Below, piece after piece: positions 49,775 through 59,459 of a stretch of DNA of 64,000 bases. The translations under genes were made by a program, and so were the position numbers. Position 1 is the first letter of the stretch; every line of letters begins with the position of its first letter. The notes below the pieces were generated by a model, which saw only the letters and a program-made list of their open reading frames with translations, did not search any database and was not told where the DNA came from. The stretch spans positions 806,001-870,000 of the forward strand of contig JAJFTH010000003.1 in NCBI GenBank assembly GCA_021373135.1, written 5' to 3'. The DNA comes from Bacteroidales bacterium (GTDB lineage Bacteria; Bacteroidota; Bacteroidia; Bacteroidales; UBA1402).

Positions 49775-51394
49775 TTATAACCATTCATCGTATTGAAGCA
49801 TCAAAGAATTGTTCTTTAATTCTTCATCAGGAATAGGAAGAACATATGTCTTCTCCAAGAACTTACGATCCTGGTAGTCTACGTCAATATATTCGTAATT
49901 ATCGCCGGTAATCTTGAAGCCATGGCAACGGTAGTTGTTATACTCGATATGAGCCAGCTTCCATCTGCGCATGTCCCAGAACAATTGTCCCTCGTAAGCC
50001 AATTCAACCTTACGTTCGTTTCTGTAATCTTTGAACCAGTCGGCACCGGTCGTATATTTCCCCGGAAGCCCGACACGTGCCCGGACCTCATTCATAGCAC
50101 TCTGGGCATCACCAATTTTGTTTAACCGGTAAGCAGCTTCCGCCTTGTTCAGAAGAACTTCGGCATAACGGATCTCCACCCAGGGTTGCGTACTTGGAGT
50201 ACCTTTTACGTCGGTGATGGATTCATTCATCAATTTTCTCAGATAATAACCGGTAGTAGTATATCCGTAAGTATAAGGTTGTGCCCTGTAAGCCATGAAC
50301 ATTCCATAGGTGCCGTTTACAGAGTTCTGCATCACGTGTCCTTTCCAGGTACATCCCGGATAGATGACGGAAGCCTTGAAACGGGGTTCAAGAGATTCGT
50401 AATTGGGACGGGTTGCTGTCGTTGAATGGTAAGGAGTCCAGTCCACCTTATTGCCAAGGCTGTCTTCATAGCATTCTACCATTTCCTGTGTCGGGGTACC
50501 CAATCCTCCGGAATCGTAGCCATCACTCAACGGAACATAATCTTTATCAAAGGTATGGTTTGGACCGGAAAGGTTGTAATCAAATTCGAGGAGGGCCTCT
50601 TTGTTGTTTCCGGCACAGGCATTTTTATAGTCGCCCATCAATCCGTATTTCTTTGATATGATGACAGAGTCTGCAGCATTGTATGCCTCCTGCCAGTTTT
50701 CCGCATACAACATGGCGCGGGATTTGAAAGCCAATGCGGCATATTTGGTGACACGGCCTTTATCTGCAGGATCTGTCCATAATTCAGGCAGATTGGCTAT
50801 GGCATAGTCCAAATCCGATTTAATCAAAGCCCAGGTCTCTTCCTTTGTGCTGCGGGCCTTGTCATTCTGCATCTGATTCAAGTCTGTGTAAAGAATTACC
50901 CCGTCGTGGCGTTTTGCCAGTTGGAAGTAAACATAGGCCCGGAAGAAAAGAGCTTGAGCTTTCAATTCTGTTTCTTTTTCCTCCGGAAAATTTGAATATT
51001 TTTCCATGGAGTTCAGAAACTGGTTGATTCGCCTGATTTCATCATAAGCATCATTCCAGCAGCTGTATAAGCAACCGGCAGAAGTGATAATAGTCGGGTT
51101 GAACACATAATTGTTCGGGTGTCCGGCTTTGTTTCCCAAGGCATAAGAACCATATTTGAAAACATCCGTCAGACTCTCTGTCAGGCTGCCCTTAAACTGT
51201 AACGTTCCAAATTGGCCGTATTTGTTCAGATAGGTATAGAACCCATTGACATACAGATCGGCACTTGCTTCATCCTCCCAGATATTCTGATTGGACAGGC
51301 TGTCTGTTGACGTAAGTTCCAGCCAGTCGTTACAGCTGCTGAATCCGGCTACAATAGTAGCCAAAATCGTTATTTTGAATATTTTTTTCATCAT
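49775..51394 (-). CDS. susD: SusD/RagB-family glycan-binding lipoprotein
   Basis: The protein has 539 residues from ATG 51394 (M-M-K-K-I-F-K); ATG 51391 is equally possible. Lipobox A-G-F-S-S-C. Typical SusD pattern: N-I-W-E-D-E-A-S-A-D-L-Y-V-N-G, E-I-R-R-I-N-Q-F-L, F-F-R-A-Y-V-Y-F-Q-L, and R-Y-A-E-V-L-L-N-K-A-E-A near the end. The ATG lies nine bases after the SusC stop. It works as the lid of the SusC transporter, capturing the glycan outside the cell. Confidence 0.93.
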   Translation of the reverse strand: MMKKIFKITILATIVAGFSSCNDWLELTSTDSLSNQNIWEDEASADLYVNGFYTYLNKYGQFGTLQFKGSLTESLTDVFKYGSYALGNKAGHPNNYVFNPTIITSAGCLYSCWNDAYDEIRRINQFLNSMEKYSNFPEEKETELKAQALFFRAYVYFQLAKRHDGVILYTDLNQMQNDKARSTKEETWALIKSDLDYAIANLPELWTDPADKGRVTKYAALAFKSRAMLYAENWQEAYNAADSVIISKKYGLMGDYKNACAGNNKEALLEFDYNLSGPNHTFDKDYVPLSDGYDSGGLGTPTQEMVECYEDSLGNKVDWTPYHSTTATRPNYESLEPRFKASVIYPGCTWKGHVMQNSVNGTYGMFMAYRAQPYTYGYTTTGYYLRKLMNESITDVKGTPSTQPWVEIRYAEVLLNKAEAAYRLNKIGDAQSAMNEVRARVGLPGKYTTGADWFKDYRNERKVELAYEGQLFWDMRRWKLAHIEYNNYRCHGFKITGDNYEYIDVDYQDRKFLEKTYVLPIPDEELKNNSLMLQYDEWL

Positions 51395-51402
51395 TTTTTG
51401 AA

Positions 51403-54400
51403 TCATAATGTGAGGTTAACACCAAAAGAGAAAGTCATCTGCTGTGGATAGTATCCATTGTTTACACCCGGCGATTCAGGATCTATGTTATATTTGGTAA
51501 GTTCACTGAATGTCAGGATGTTCGACCCTTCAACATAAAGCCTGAGATTATTGATACCCCAGGTTGTGATTATCCTTTTGGGAAGAGAATAACCAACCTG
51601 GAATGTTTTCAGGCGTAGATAATCCCCCGATCTGTAATAGAGCGTAGACGCAAAAGCGTTATTGTTGCTTACAGGGACGATGGACAAACGGGGAAATTCC
51701 GCATCGGTGTGTTCCGGAGTCCAGGAATTTTCTGCCAGAAAAACCGGAGAGTTGCCACCGTGATTGAATATTTTAGTAAAGGAAGTATTACCCATATTAC
51801 CTGCTGAACCGGTTGCCGTATAAACTCCTGACAAAGCGATCGTACGGCCCAATGCTCCCTGGAACAACAAATCAAAATCAAATCCTTTCCAGTTACCGTT
51901 TAAGTTCAGAGAAGACTGGAACCTTGGATAGGCACTCTTACCTACATAGCCCATATCCTGCGCAACGGTAATCTTTCCGTCACCGTTTCTATCCTTATAT
52001 TTGATACAACCCGGCAAAACGGCCGATCCCGGTATCGTAGCCGAATTATCGATCTCTTCCTGAGACTGGAACAAGCCTTCGGCGATGAAACCAAGCTGGG
52101 AGCCGACTTCCTTGCCGGTCAGTTTCATATAATCAGGCGTATTCTGGGAATCACCGGAATAATACAACCAGGTACGTTTGGCTAAAGAGCCGACCCATTT
52201 CACGCCATAGTTGAAATCTCCGAGGTGATTGTTATGGCTGATGGTAAAGTCAAAACCACGATAGTCTATCTTGTTCTTATTGTCCAAGCTGTAAAAATAA
52301 CCCCCCATGGAAGGAGAATAGGAGCCACCGGCGGATGCAAGCAAATCGTATTGGTACTTGTAGAATACATCGAATTCAATACCCAACAATCCTTTCCACG
52401 CAGAAAAATCCGTACCTAAGTTATAGGTTATACATTTGGCCCAGGTTAGAGTTGGATTACCCAATGTGGAGGCATACGCAATGCTTTGGCTTGCACTACC
52501 AAGAACGACTTGATTTGTGGATATGCCCATCAAATCCAAATATTGGAAAGGACTGACTCCAGAGGTGGCTGTCTTACCGATACCACCCCTGATTTTCAGA
52601 TTGTCGATCCAATCGGCTGAAAACCATTCCTCATTGTTCATTCTCCAGCCAAGAGAAACAGCCGGTAAATTCACCCAGCGGGAACCGTTCATTCCACTGA
52701 AAAGATAGCTTCCGTCACGACGGAAAGAGACTTCGGCCAAATATCTGTCGCTGTATTCATAGTTCACACGACCGACAAAACCCAGCACACGCGATTGAGA
52801 ACTGGAACCGCTTAGAGCAGCATATTTATCCGTTCCGGCACCTGTCTTGTTGGTGATCTTGCTTAACTCATCCAGAGCAATAAAGTCAAGACCATAACCC
52901 GTTACACCAAGAACATTACCATAGACGTTACGGGTTTCAGCCAAACCGATAGCATTTATTTTATGCTCTCCGAAGGTCCTGTCGAAGTTGACACTGGTTT
53001 GAGTCACCACATTGGTTGACTGAGAAGCAGACTCAGAAAGGGTTCTATTTCCTGAGTTATCAGTAAACACACTATAACTTAAGGTCTCTGTAGAAGAGCT
53101 CGGTGCAGAGACCAATGCTGTTTTGTACGGAATGGAAAGGCTTTTGGTAAATTGATAAGACAAGTCATAAGCACCCGCAAATTTGAAGTTCAAACCTTTC
53201 AGCCATGGAGCATCGTACTTCAAGGAGAAGTTGGATTGAATATATGTATTGTTGGTTCTGTAATAACCTGATTCATAAATGGATGCTATGGGGCTTACCG
53301 AAGAAGAGCTTGTTGGAGTGGATGTATAATACTCATTTCCTTGGTATGTTATTGTTTCAGGAACGTAAGGCAATGCACTTACGGCCTGTTGAGGGATGTT
53401 ATGCCAATCATCCGGATCTGCAGAGTAACGGGGTCTGTCCCGTTTCTCAACACGGGCGGAAATGCCCAATTCCATGGAAAAATTGTTACGGATTTTAGCA
53501 TCGACGTTAGAACGAAGGTTATAACGATCGTAGTTGTATTTATCAACATTACCTTTTTGAGAAAAAGTACCGAGAGAAGTAAAGAAACGAACTTTATCGT
53601 TACCGCCTGCAGCACTTACATTGTGGTGCGCATTGGTTCCTGTACCGAACACTTTGTCGTACCAGTCGGTATTGCCCCAACCGTCAACGCCATCTTTCAT
53701 CTTCTGAACCTGGGCGGCAGTGAAGACTGCTTCATCACCATCCATTACTCTGGCCTTATTGTACCAATAGGCATAACCCGGAGCATCCAGCCATTCTATT
53801 TGGTTCGAATTCTGGCTGATGCCATAGGTCCCGGAATAGTTGATACGTGCTTTTTCCGCTTTACCTTTTTTGGTGGTCACAATGATGACCGCAGAGGCAT
53901 CCAAACCATAAACGGCTGCAGAGGTCGCGTCTTTTAACACGGAGATGGATTCAACCTCATTCGGATCGATTTCGTTGAAACTGCGCTTAACACCATCCAC
54001 AATATAGGTGGCACTTTGGCCGCGAATCAACAAGGATGCGGCATCGTTGCCCGGTTGTCCGGAAGACTGCAACATTGTGACACCGGCCACACGGGCACCA
54101 AGTACATTCGTGATACCCATTGCAGGAGCTTTCAACAATTCCTTGTCAGACATCGTGGATACTGCACCCGTGATGCTTGCACGTTTCTGGGTTCCGTAAC
54201 CGACAACGACAACTTCATCCAGGGCCTTCAGGTTCTCCTCTAAAGTCACACTCAGATTTGTTTTCCCGTCTAAAGCAATACTTTTAGTGTCGTAACCTAT
54301 GTACGAAAATTCAATAGTTGCATTTTTTGAAGGGACATTCATTTTAAATGTGCCGTCAGTATTCGTCACAGTATTTGAACCTGTTCCTTTTACTTTAATG

Positions 54401-54561
54401 CTTACTCCTATCAAACTTTCTCCTTGCGTGTTGATCACTTTTCCCTGTACTGTTGTCGTTTGAGCAAAGGCAACAGTGGAGCATAGAAGTGAGCAAGCAC
54501 ACAAAAATGGAATCAAATATCTTGATTTCCATTTTAGTAAAGTGATTTTGTTCTTTTTCAT
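51403..54561 (-). CDS. susC: SusC/RagA-family TonB-linked outer-membrane transporter
   Basis: The protein has 1052 residues with a signal peptide ending near V-A-F-A-Q (residue 34). CarboxypepD_reg-like domain (V-Q-G-K-V-I-N-T-Q-G-E-S-L-I-G-V-S-I), then the TonB box region D-E-V-V-V-V-G-Y-G-T-Q-K-R, the plug with G-Q-S-A-T-Y-I-V-D-G and I-S-V-L-K-D-A-T-S-A-A-V-Y-G, and the barrel ending in F-S-F-G-V-N-L-T-L. Normal length for the family. It imports oligosaccharides with SusD. 83 bases separate it from the glycerate kinase upstream; I see no clear promoter there. Confidence 0.95.
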   Translation of the reverse strand: MKKNKITLLKWKSRYLIPFLCACSLLCSTVAFAQTTTVQGKVINTQGESLIGVSIKVKGTGSNTVTNTDGTFKMNVPSKNATIEFSYIGYDTKSIALDGKTNLSVTLEENLKALDEVVVVGYGTQKRASITGAVSTMSDKELLKAPAMGITNVLGARVAGVTMLQSSGQPGNDAASLLIRGQSATYIVDGVKRSFNEIDPNEVESISVLKDATSAAVYGLDASAVIIVTTKKGKAEKARINYSGTYGISQNSNQIEWLDAPGYAYWYNKARVMDGDEAVFTAAQVQKMKDGVDGWGNTDWYDKVFGTGTNAHHNVSAAGGNDKVRFFTSLGTFSQKGNVDKYNYDRYNLRSNVDAKIRNNFSMELGISARVEKRDRPRYSADPDDWHNIPQQAVSALPYVPETITYQGNEYYTSTPTSSSSVSPIASIYESGYYRTNNTYIQSNFSLKYDAPWLKGLNFKFAGAYDLSYQFTKSLSIPYKTALVSAPSSSTETLSYSVFTDNSGNRTLSESASQSTNVVTQTSVNFDRTFGEHKINAIGLAETRNVYGNVLGVTGYGLDFIALDELSKITNKTGAGTDKYAALSGSSSQSRVLGFVGRVNYEYSDRYLAEVSFRRDGSYLFSGMNGSRWVNLPAVSLGWRMNNEEWFSADWIDNLKIRGGIGKTATSGVSPFQYLDLMGISTNQVVLGSASQSIAYASTLGNPTLTWAKCITYNLGTDFSAWKGLLGIEFDVFYKYQYDLLASAGGSYSPSMGGYFYSLDNKNKIDYRGFDFTISHNNHLGDFNYGVKWVGSLAKRTWLYYSGDSQNTPDYMKLTGKEVGSQLGFIAEGLFQSQEEIDNSATIPGSAVLPGCIKYKDRNGDGKITVAQDMGYVGKSAYPRFQSSLNLNGNWKGFDFDLLFQGALGRTIALSGVYTATGSAGNMGNTSFTKIFNHGGNSPVFLAENSWTPEHTDAEFPRLSIVPVSNNNAFASTLYYRSGDYLRLKTFQVGYSLPKRIITTWGINNLRLYVEGSNILTFSELTKYNIDPESPGVNNGYYPQQMTFSFGVNLTL

Positions 54562-54644
54562 GAAAGAGTTAATTTTAATGGTTAAATAATTAATTTTGAA
54601 GTGTATGATTAATAGATATACTGGTTGTTAAAATAGATTGATGA

Positions 54645-55955
54645 TCATTCGATGATAACGACAATCAGATCCATGACATTAGTCCGCGTTGATCCCGTCA
54701 TGATATGTCCACCAAGCTGTTTGAAAAAATGATAGGAATCCGAATTTTTCAGATAGTCTTTCGGATCAATATGATTGGCCAGCGCATTTTCACAAGTGTT
54801 ACAATCAACTGCTGCTCCGGCAACATCTGTAGGCCCATCGGTTCCATCGGTTCCGGCAGAGAGTAAGGTTATATGTTGTTTTCCGGCTAATTTCGTTGCA
54901 CAATACAAAGCCAAATGCTGATTGCGCCCGCCCATACCGGTTCCTGTAACTTTTACCGTGGGTTCGCCGCTGAAAAGCAGACAGGTTGGCCTGATTTCTT
55001 TAAATCGATTGCGGTATTCATCTGTCGTTTCCAACACATATTGAGCTACCTGGATGTAATCTCCTTCCAGACCATCAGAAATAATGTAGCAAGAATAACC
55101 AAGTTCTTCGGCTTTACGGCGGGCTGCCTGCAACGCTATTTTATTACTTCCGATGATGATGTTTTGTGTTTTGGAAAACAAAAAATCGTCGGGTTTGGGC
55201 GTCTCTGGAATCAGACCTGCAACCCCGGCCTGAATATATTGAGTCATAACATATGGCAACTTTTCTAAAAGCTGGTATTTTTTTATTACTTCAAAAGCAT
55301 CGGCAAAGGTTGATTGATCCCCACAAGTCGGCCCCGAAGCAATGACATCAATCGGATTGCCGATTACATCCGATAAAATAAGGCTTACGGTTGTAGCAGG
55401 ATAAATCGCTTTGGCAAGTTGACCGCCTTTCACACCGGAAAGATGTTTGCGAACCGTATTCATTTCTTTAATATCGGCTCCGCATTTTACCAATATTTCA
55501 TTTGTTGTAACCAAATCATCAAGAGTTGCTCCTTCGGGAAAATCAGCCATGAGCGAGGATGCTCCTCCCGAAAGAAGACAGATTACCAAATCTCGTTCGC
55601 CTGCCCGGTTGGCAATACTCAAAATACGTTTTGTAGTCTCAATACCATTTTGGTCGGGTATCGGATGACCTGCTTCGATTAGTTTGAGTTTTTGCAACTC
55701 AGCACCGTAGCCGTATTTCACCACCACCAGCCCATCGGTGATATTGTCACCTAAAATCAATTCCATTTCCTTTGCCATCAAAGCTCCGGCTTTTCCGACT
55801 GCAATAACATAGATGTTTTCGAAATTCCGAAGAGGAAATTTACTTTCTGGCACATAGAGTATCCCGTCGGTCAATTTCACCTGCGACCGGATCAGTTTAT
55901 CGGGTAGCACACTTTCCACTCCCGAAAGAAATATTTGTTCTGCAGCTGTTTTCAT
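54645..55955 (-). CDS. Type-2 glycerate kinase (DUF4147/MOFRL)
   Basis: The protein has 436 residues from ATG 55955 (M-K-T-A-A-E-Q-I-F). The fold signatures are V-I-A-V-G-K-A-G-A-L-M-A-K-E, L-L-S-G-G-A-S-S-L-M, N-T-V-R-K-H-L-S-G-V-K-G-G and the MOFRL domain with G-G-R-N-Q-H-L-A-L and A-G-T-D-G-T-D-G-P-T-D. It phosphorylates D-glycerate, normally to 2-phosphoglycerate. The stop of the permease is 17 bases upstream, so they form a transport-plus-kinase pair. Glycerate as an end product of this glycan is unusual and should be noted. Confidence 0.9.
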   Translation of the reverse strand: MKTAAEQIFLSGVESVLPDKLIRSQVKLTDGILYVPESKFPLRNFENIYVIAVGKAGALMAKEMELILGDNITDGLVVVKYGYGAELQKLKLIEAGHPIPDQNGIETTKRILSIANRAGERDLVICLLSGGASSLMADFPEGATLDDLVTTNEILVKCGADIKEMNTVRKHLSGVKGGQLAKAIYPATTVSLILSDVIGNPIDVIASGPTCGDQSTFADAFEVIKKYQLLEKLPYVMTQYIQAGVAGLIPETPKPDDFLFSKTQNIIIGSNKIALQAARRKAEELGYSCYIISDGLEGDYIQVAQYVLETTDEYRNRFKEIRPTCLLFSGEPTVKVTGTGMGGRNQHLALYCATKLAGKQHITLLSAGTDGTDGPTDVAGAAVDCNTCENALANHIDPKDYLKNSDSYHFFKQLGGHIMTGSTRTNVMDLIVVIIE

Positions 55956-55971
55956 TTTTATATTTGAAGAC

Positions 55972-57306
55972 TTAAAGGACAAAATAGGACGTCAAAAGGA
56001 CACAAAGAAAGACCGTAACACCCATTACAACGGTTGCCGTTGAATACACTTTCAGCGTTGTATTGACATTGATTCCCGAAAAACGAGTTATCACCCAGAA
56101 ATAGGCATCGTTGGCATGTGAAATCATCATAGAACCTGCTCCCATTGATATCATGGTCAATAGCTTGCCTGTTTCTGTTTGCAAACCAAGTGCAGGAAGC
56201 ATAGGAACAACAAACGATGCCGCTGTAATAATAGCTACCGTCGAAGAACCCTGAGCTGTTTTCAGAATTGCTGCAATAAGAAAAGGAACGGCCAGGCCCA
56301 AACCCGTATTGACGAGTAATTCGCCGATATACCCACCGACACCGGTTTCTTTGATTACCAAACCGAACATCCCACCGGAGGCAACAATGATTAAAATAGG
56401 ACCGGCTTTTTCTATCGCGCTGTCAAATAAAAGATTGATCGTTTTTATCCCGCTATTTTTAATTAACAGGAAAGAGGATATGACACCCACAAGAAGTGCC
56501 ATAACAGGTTGACCGATAAAAATCAGACTTTTGACAAAAAAATGACTGTCTGAAAAACCAAACATTTTCATCAGAGAACCTAATGCAATCAGCACCAACG
56601 GAGCAACAATAGGAAGTAATGACAAACCGATGGAAGGAAGATCTTTTTGCTCTGGGATTTGTAAATTATGCTCGTGCGATTCTATTTCATAAGCAGATTC
56701 CTTTCTCGTCATCCATTTAGTATAGAAAAAAGCAGTAAGTGCCGCTGGAATGGCATACAACGTACCAAGTAAAATGAGATGACCTACATTTACATTCATG
56801 ATTCCGGCAGCCGCCAAAGTCCCCGGATGTGTTGGTAGCAGGCAATGAACCGAATACAATGAAGTCGCCAATACAATGGCTACAAAAGGTAATGCTATTC
56901 TCGATTTGGCACTGAATGATTTTGCCAGTCCGCTTAGAATGATAAATCCGGAATCGCAAAAAATGGGCATTCCGGCAATGAATCCGGTGATACCAAGAGC
57001 CGCGGCAGCTTTACTTTTACCTGTTTTGGAAAGCATATAGTTGGCAATGCTTACTGCTCCTCCCGATTTTTCAAGCATAACGGCAATCATGGCTCCAAAA
57101 ATGATCAGAAATCCGATGGAAGACATTGTACTTCCGAAACCGTCTTTCATCACACTGATTACATCGCGACCGGGCAATGCCGTCAGAGCCAACAATAAAG
57201 AAACTGCGAATAGCGACACGAAAGCATTCAGTTTCAAAACCGAGGTCAGCAAAACGATTAACACAATGGCAATCAACACAAAAACAGAAACTGTAATCAA
57301 ACTCAT
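55972..57306 (-). CDS. GntP-family permease (gluconate/glycerate:H+ symporter)
   Basis: The protein has 444 residues with about 12 transmembrane segments spread over the full length (e.g. V-F-V-L-I-A-I-V-L-I-V-L-L at the start, T-A-T-V-V-M-G-V-T-V-F-L-C-V-L-L at the end). GntP family blocks: G-F-G-S-T-M-S-S-I-G, G-I-P-I-F-C-D-S-G-F-like A-G-M-P-I-F-C-D-S-G-F, and L-P-T-H-P-G-T-L-A-A-A. Next to a glycerate kinase it most likely imports glycerate or a sugar acid. The 177 gene-free bases upstream may hold its own promoter, but I found no good match. Confidence 0.9.
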   Translation of the reverse strand: MSLITVSVFVLIAIVLIVLLTSVLKLNAFVSLFAVSLLLALTALPGRDVISVMKDGFGSTMSSIGFLIIFGAMIAVMLEKSGGAVSIANYMLSKTGKSKAAAALGITGFIAGMPIFCDSGFIILSGLAKSFSAKSRIALPFVAIVLATSLYSVHCLLPTHPGTLAAAGIMNVNVGHLILLGTLYAIPAALTAFFYTKWMTRKESAYEIESHEHNLQIPEQKDLPSIGLSLLPIVAPLVLIALGSLMKMFGFSDSHFFVKSLIFIGQPVMALLVGVISSFLLIKNSGIKTINLLFDSAIEKAGPILIIVASGGMFGLVIKETGVGGYIGELLVNTGLGLAVPFLIAAILKTAQGSSTVAIITAASFVVPMLPALGLQTETGKLLTMISMGAGSMMISHANDAYFWVITRFSGINVNTTLKVYSTATVVMGVTVFLCVLLTSYFVL

Positions 57307-57483
57307 GATTTAATGTAATGGTTTGTTATAAATTGAAATAAGCGATTTGAAATTCAGATAGTTTTATTAAAATTTAGGTAAAGCATTGACTTTAATATAG
57401 TTATATATTATTACGAAAACGTATAGGTTTGTCAACCGACGAACTTCCAAATACCAGAGTGCTTAATTTTTTTCTCGCATGTT

Positions 57484-59391
57484 TTATTTTACCCTTTTCT
57501 TCAAATCTTCTACCCTGATGGTCATCAACCGACCTATAGGTCTTTTGCCTTTATACGTGATTATACGCATGAGAGAAGCGTCTTTCGGAATCAACAACGG
57601 TTCTTTGTATTTCGGATAGAAACAGTCGGGAGAGGAGTTATCAAAGCTGGTGTAAATATCCAATCCGTCAATTTCGGTACTTAAATCCACATAATATTTG
57701 TCGGCTTTTTTGGTTACATTTACAATCGGATCATACATGGCCGGAGAATACTTGATATCTGCATAATCCAGTCTTTTGAAATGGTCTTCGGTCTTCCTGA
57801 TAAAGTTGTCCCAGTTTTTATTCTCTTTCGGTGACCAAACTGCTTCAGCTACCGCAAAGCCACGGGGCCAGGTCATGTATTCCGCCTGGCGGATATTATA
57901 AACCTGTTCCGTCCATAAATTAGCTTGTCCGCCCAACACGTATTTTACATCGGCCCCTTCCGGTAAAGGATTGAACTGATAGGTTTTATTCAGTCGTAAG
58001 GTTTTATACACCGGAGGTTCCGTGGAAGCATCGCCCTGCATCTGGTCGATATAAGTATAATCATTCGGACTCATCACTACTTCATGGCCGGATTTGGAGG
58101 CTTCTATTCCTGAATTTGTACTGCGCCAGCTCATCAGGGCCGTAGTCTGAGCAATGCCACCTTCCAATATCTCCGCCCAACCCATCATTTTTTTACCTTT
58201 GGATTGAATGATTTTTTCCAGTCGCTTATTCATATAAGCCTGAACCTGCGGGTAAGTGGTCAAACCTTCGCGATGCATCAACTCCGGAATTTCCGTACTT
58301 TTCGCCCAGTAATTGTGAAAAACCTCATCACCCCCTATATGAATGTACGGATAGGGAAATAATTCCGCCACTTCGGTCATCACTTTGTCCAAAAAATCAT
58401 AAACCTTTTCGTTGGCAGGACAAAGCGTATTGTCCACTATACCAACCGGAACCACGCCTTGCGACCGATCCGTAATAGGTTCTCCTGCACGAATGCCGTA
58501 TTTATCAGCACCTTCCGTGCAGGACAATTCCGGATAGGAAACTATGGCGGCGAGACAGTGTCCCGGTATGTCTATTTCCGGCATAATATTCACATACCGT
58601 TCCCCGGCATATTGTACCAACTCTTTAATATCCTGATGGGTGTAGAAGCCACCGTAATTTTTAGGTTCATCCGGAAGCGGAGCGGAGAATTGGCCGAAAT
58701 TTCCGATTTTCTCCACCCGCCAGGCACCAACTTCGGTGAGTCTCGGAAGACTTTCAATCTCAATTCTCCAACCTTCATCATCGGTCAGGTGCAGATGCAA
58801 CATATTGTACTTATATCGTGCCATGACGTCAATGTATTGTTTCACTTCATCCACCGTAAAGAAATGCCGGGCAACATCCAACATCAGTCCGCGCCAGCCC
58901 ATTTTTGGATAATCGGTTATCTCGACGGCAGGAACTTTCCACGAAACATTTTTCACAAGATTCTTGCTTTCTATTTCAGGTGGGAAGAGCTGAATGAAAC
59001 TTTGTGCACCGTAAAACAATCCGGCCGGCTTATTGGCTTTGATAACCACTTTTTGAGGTGTAACCGACAAGATATAACCTTCCTCTCCCAGTATGGGATT
59101 AACCTTGTCGTTGAGGACGAGCCGAATGCTTTTCAAAACTGATTTTGAGGCCTTAACGTTTACTTCGCAGCCTGTGGCAGTAGAAAGTTTTTGTTTCAGG
59201 AACGCAATCGTCCGGTCAAGTTCTTTATTCGCAGGGGCTAGCACAACAACCTTTTTTCCCAAAACAAAATAGCCGGTTTTTTTAACGACCGACACCGGTT
59301 CGGGAATAATAGAAACAATACTTTCTGTCTGTTGGCTATATATAGTTAAACTGTATAATGTAAGACAAAGGATGCTGATTAATTGTTTCAT
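57484..59391 (-). CDS. GH20 beta-N-acetylhexosaminidase
   Basis: The protein has 635 residues with a signal peptide to about I-Y-S-Q. GH20b-type N-terminal domain (P-E-P-V-S-V, residues 31-155), then the barrel: R-G-L-M-L-D-V-A-R-H-F-F, L-H-L-H-L-T-D-D-E-G-W-R, catalytic pair D355-E356 in H-I-G-G-D-E, and W-G-E-like M-M-G-W-A-E-I. The acid/base Glu and the Asp that orients the substrate acetamido group are both present. It removes terminal GlcNAc/GalNAc. A short C-terminal domain after about 530 is a chitobiase-like Ig fold. Close to full size for Bacteroidetes GH20. Confidence 0.94.
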   Translation of the reverse strand: MKQLISILCLTLYSLTIYSQQTESIVSIIPEPVSVVKKTGYFVLGKKVVVLAPANKELDRTIAFLKQKLSTATGCEVNVKASKSVLKSIRLVLNDKVNPILGEEGYILSVTPQKVVIKANKPAGLFYGAQSFIQLFPPEIESKNLVKNVSWKVPAVEITDYPKMGWRGLMLDVARHFFTVDEVKQYIDVMARYKYNMLHLHLTDDEGWRIEIESLPRLTEVGAWRVEKIGNFGQFSAPLPDEPKNYGGFYTHQDIKELVQYAGERYVNIMPEIDIPGHCLAAIVSYPELSCTEGADKYGIRAGEPITDRSQGVVPVGIVDNTLCPANEKVYDFLDKVMTEVAELFPYPYIHIGGDEVFHNYWAKSTEIPELMHREGLTTYPQVQAYMNKRLEKIIQSKGKKMMGWAEILEGGIAQTTALMSWRSTNSGIEASKSGHEVVMSPNDYTYIDQMQGDASTEPPVYKTLRLNKTYQFNPLPEGADVKYVLGGQANLWTEQVYNIRQAEYMTWPRGFAVAEAVWSPKENKNWDNFIRKTEDHFKRLDYADIKYSPAMYDPIVNVTKKADKYYVDLSTEIDGLDIYTSFDNSSPDCFYPKYKEPLLIPKDASLMRIITYKGKRPIGRLMTIRVEDLKKRVK

Positions 59392-59459
59392 TTTAATAGG
59401 ATTATAAATGATGTGAAATCCGGGTACACATTAGATCGTCAATGGCACAACGGGCTTGT

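Noticed and set aside
53341..53937. 198-codon plus-strand frame
   Set aside because: It lies wholly inside susC on the other strand and its translation has no protein-like pattern; it is a shadow of the long gene.
58459..59142. 227-codon plus-strand frame
   Set aside because: Antisense to the GH20 gene, whose catalytic motifs are intact; Phe/His/Arg-rich shadow.
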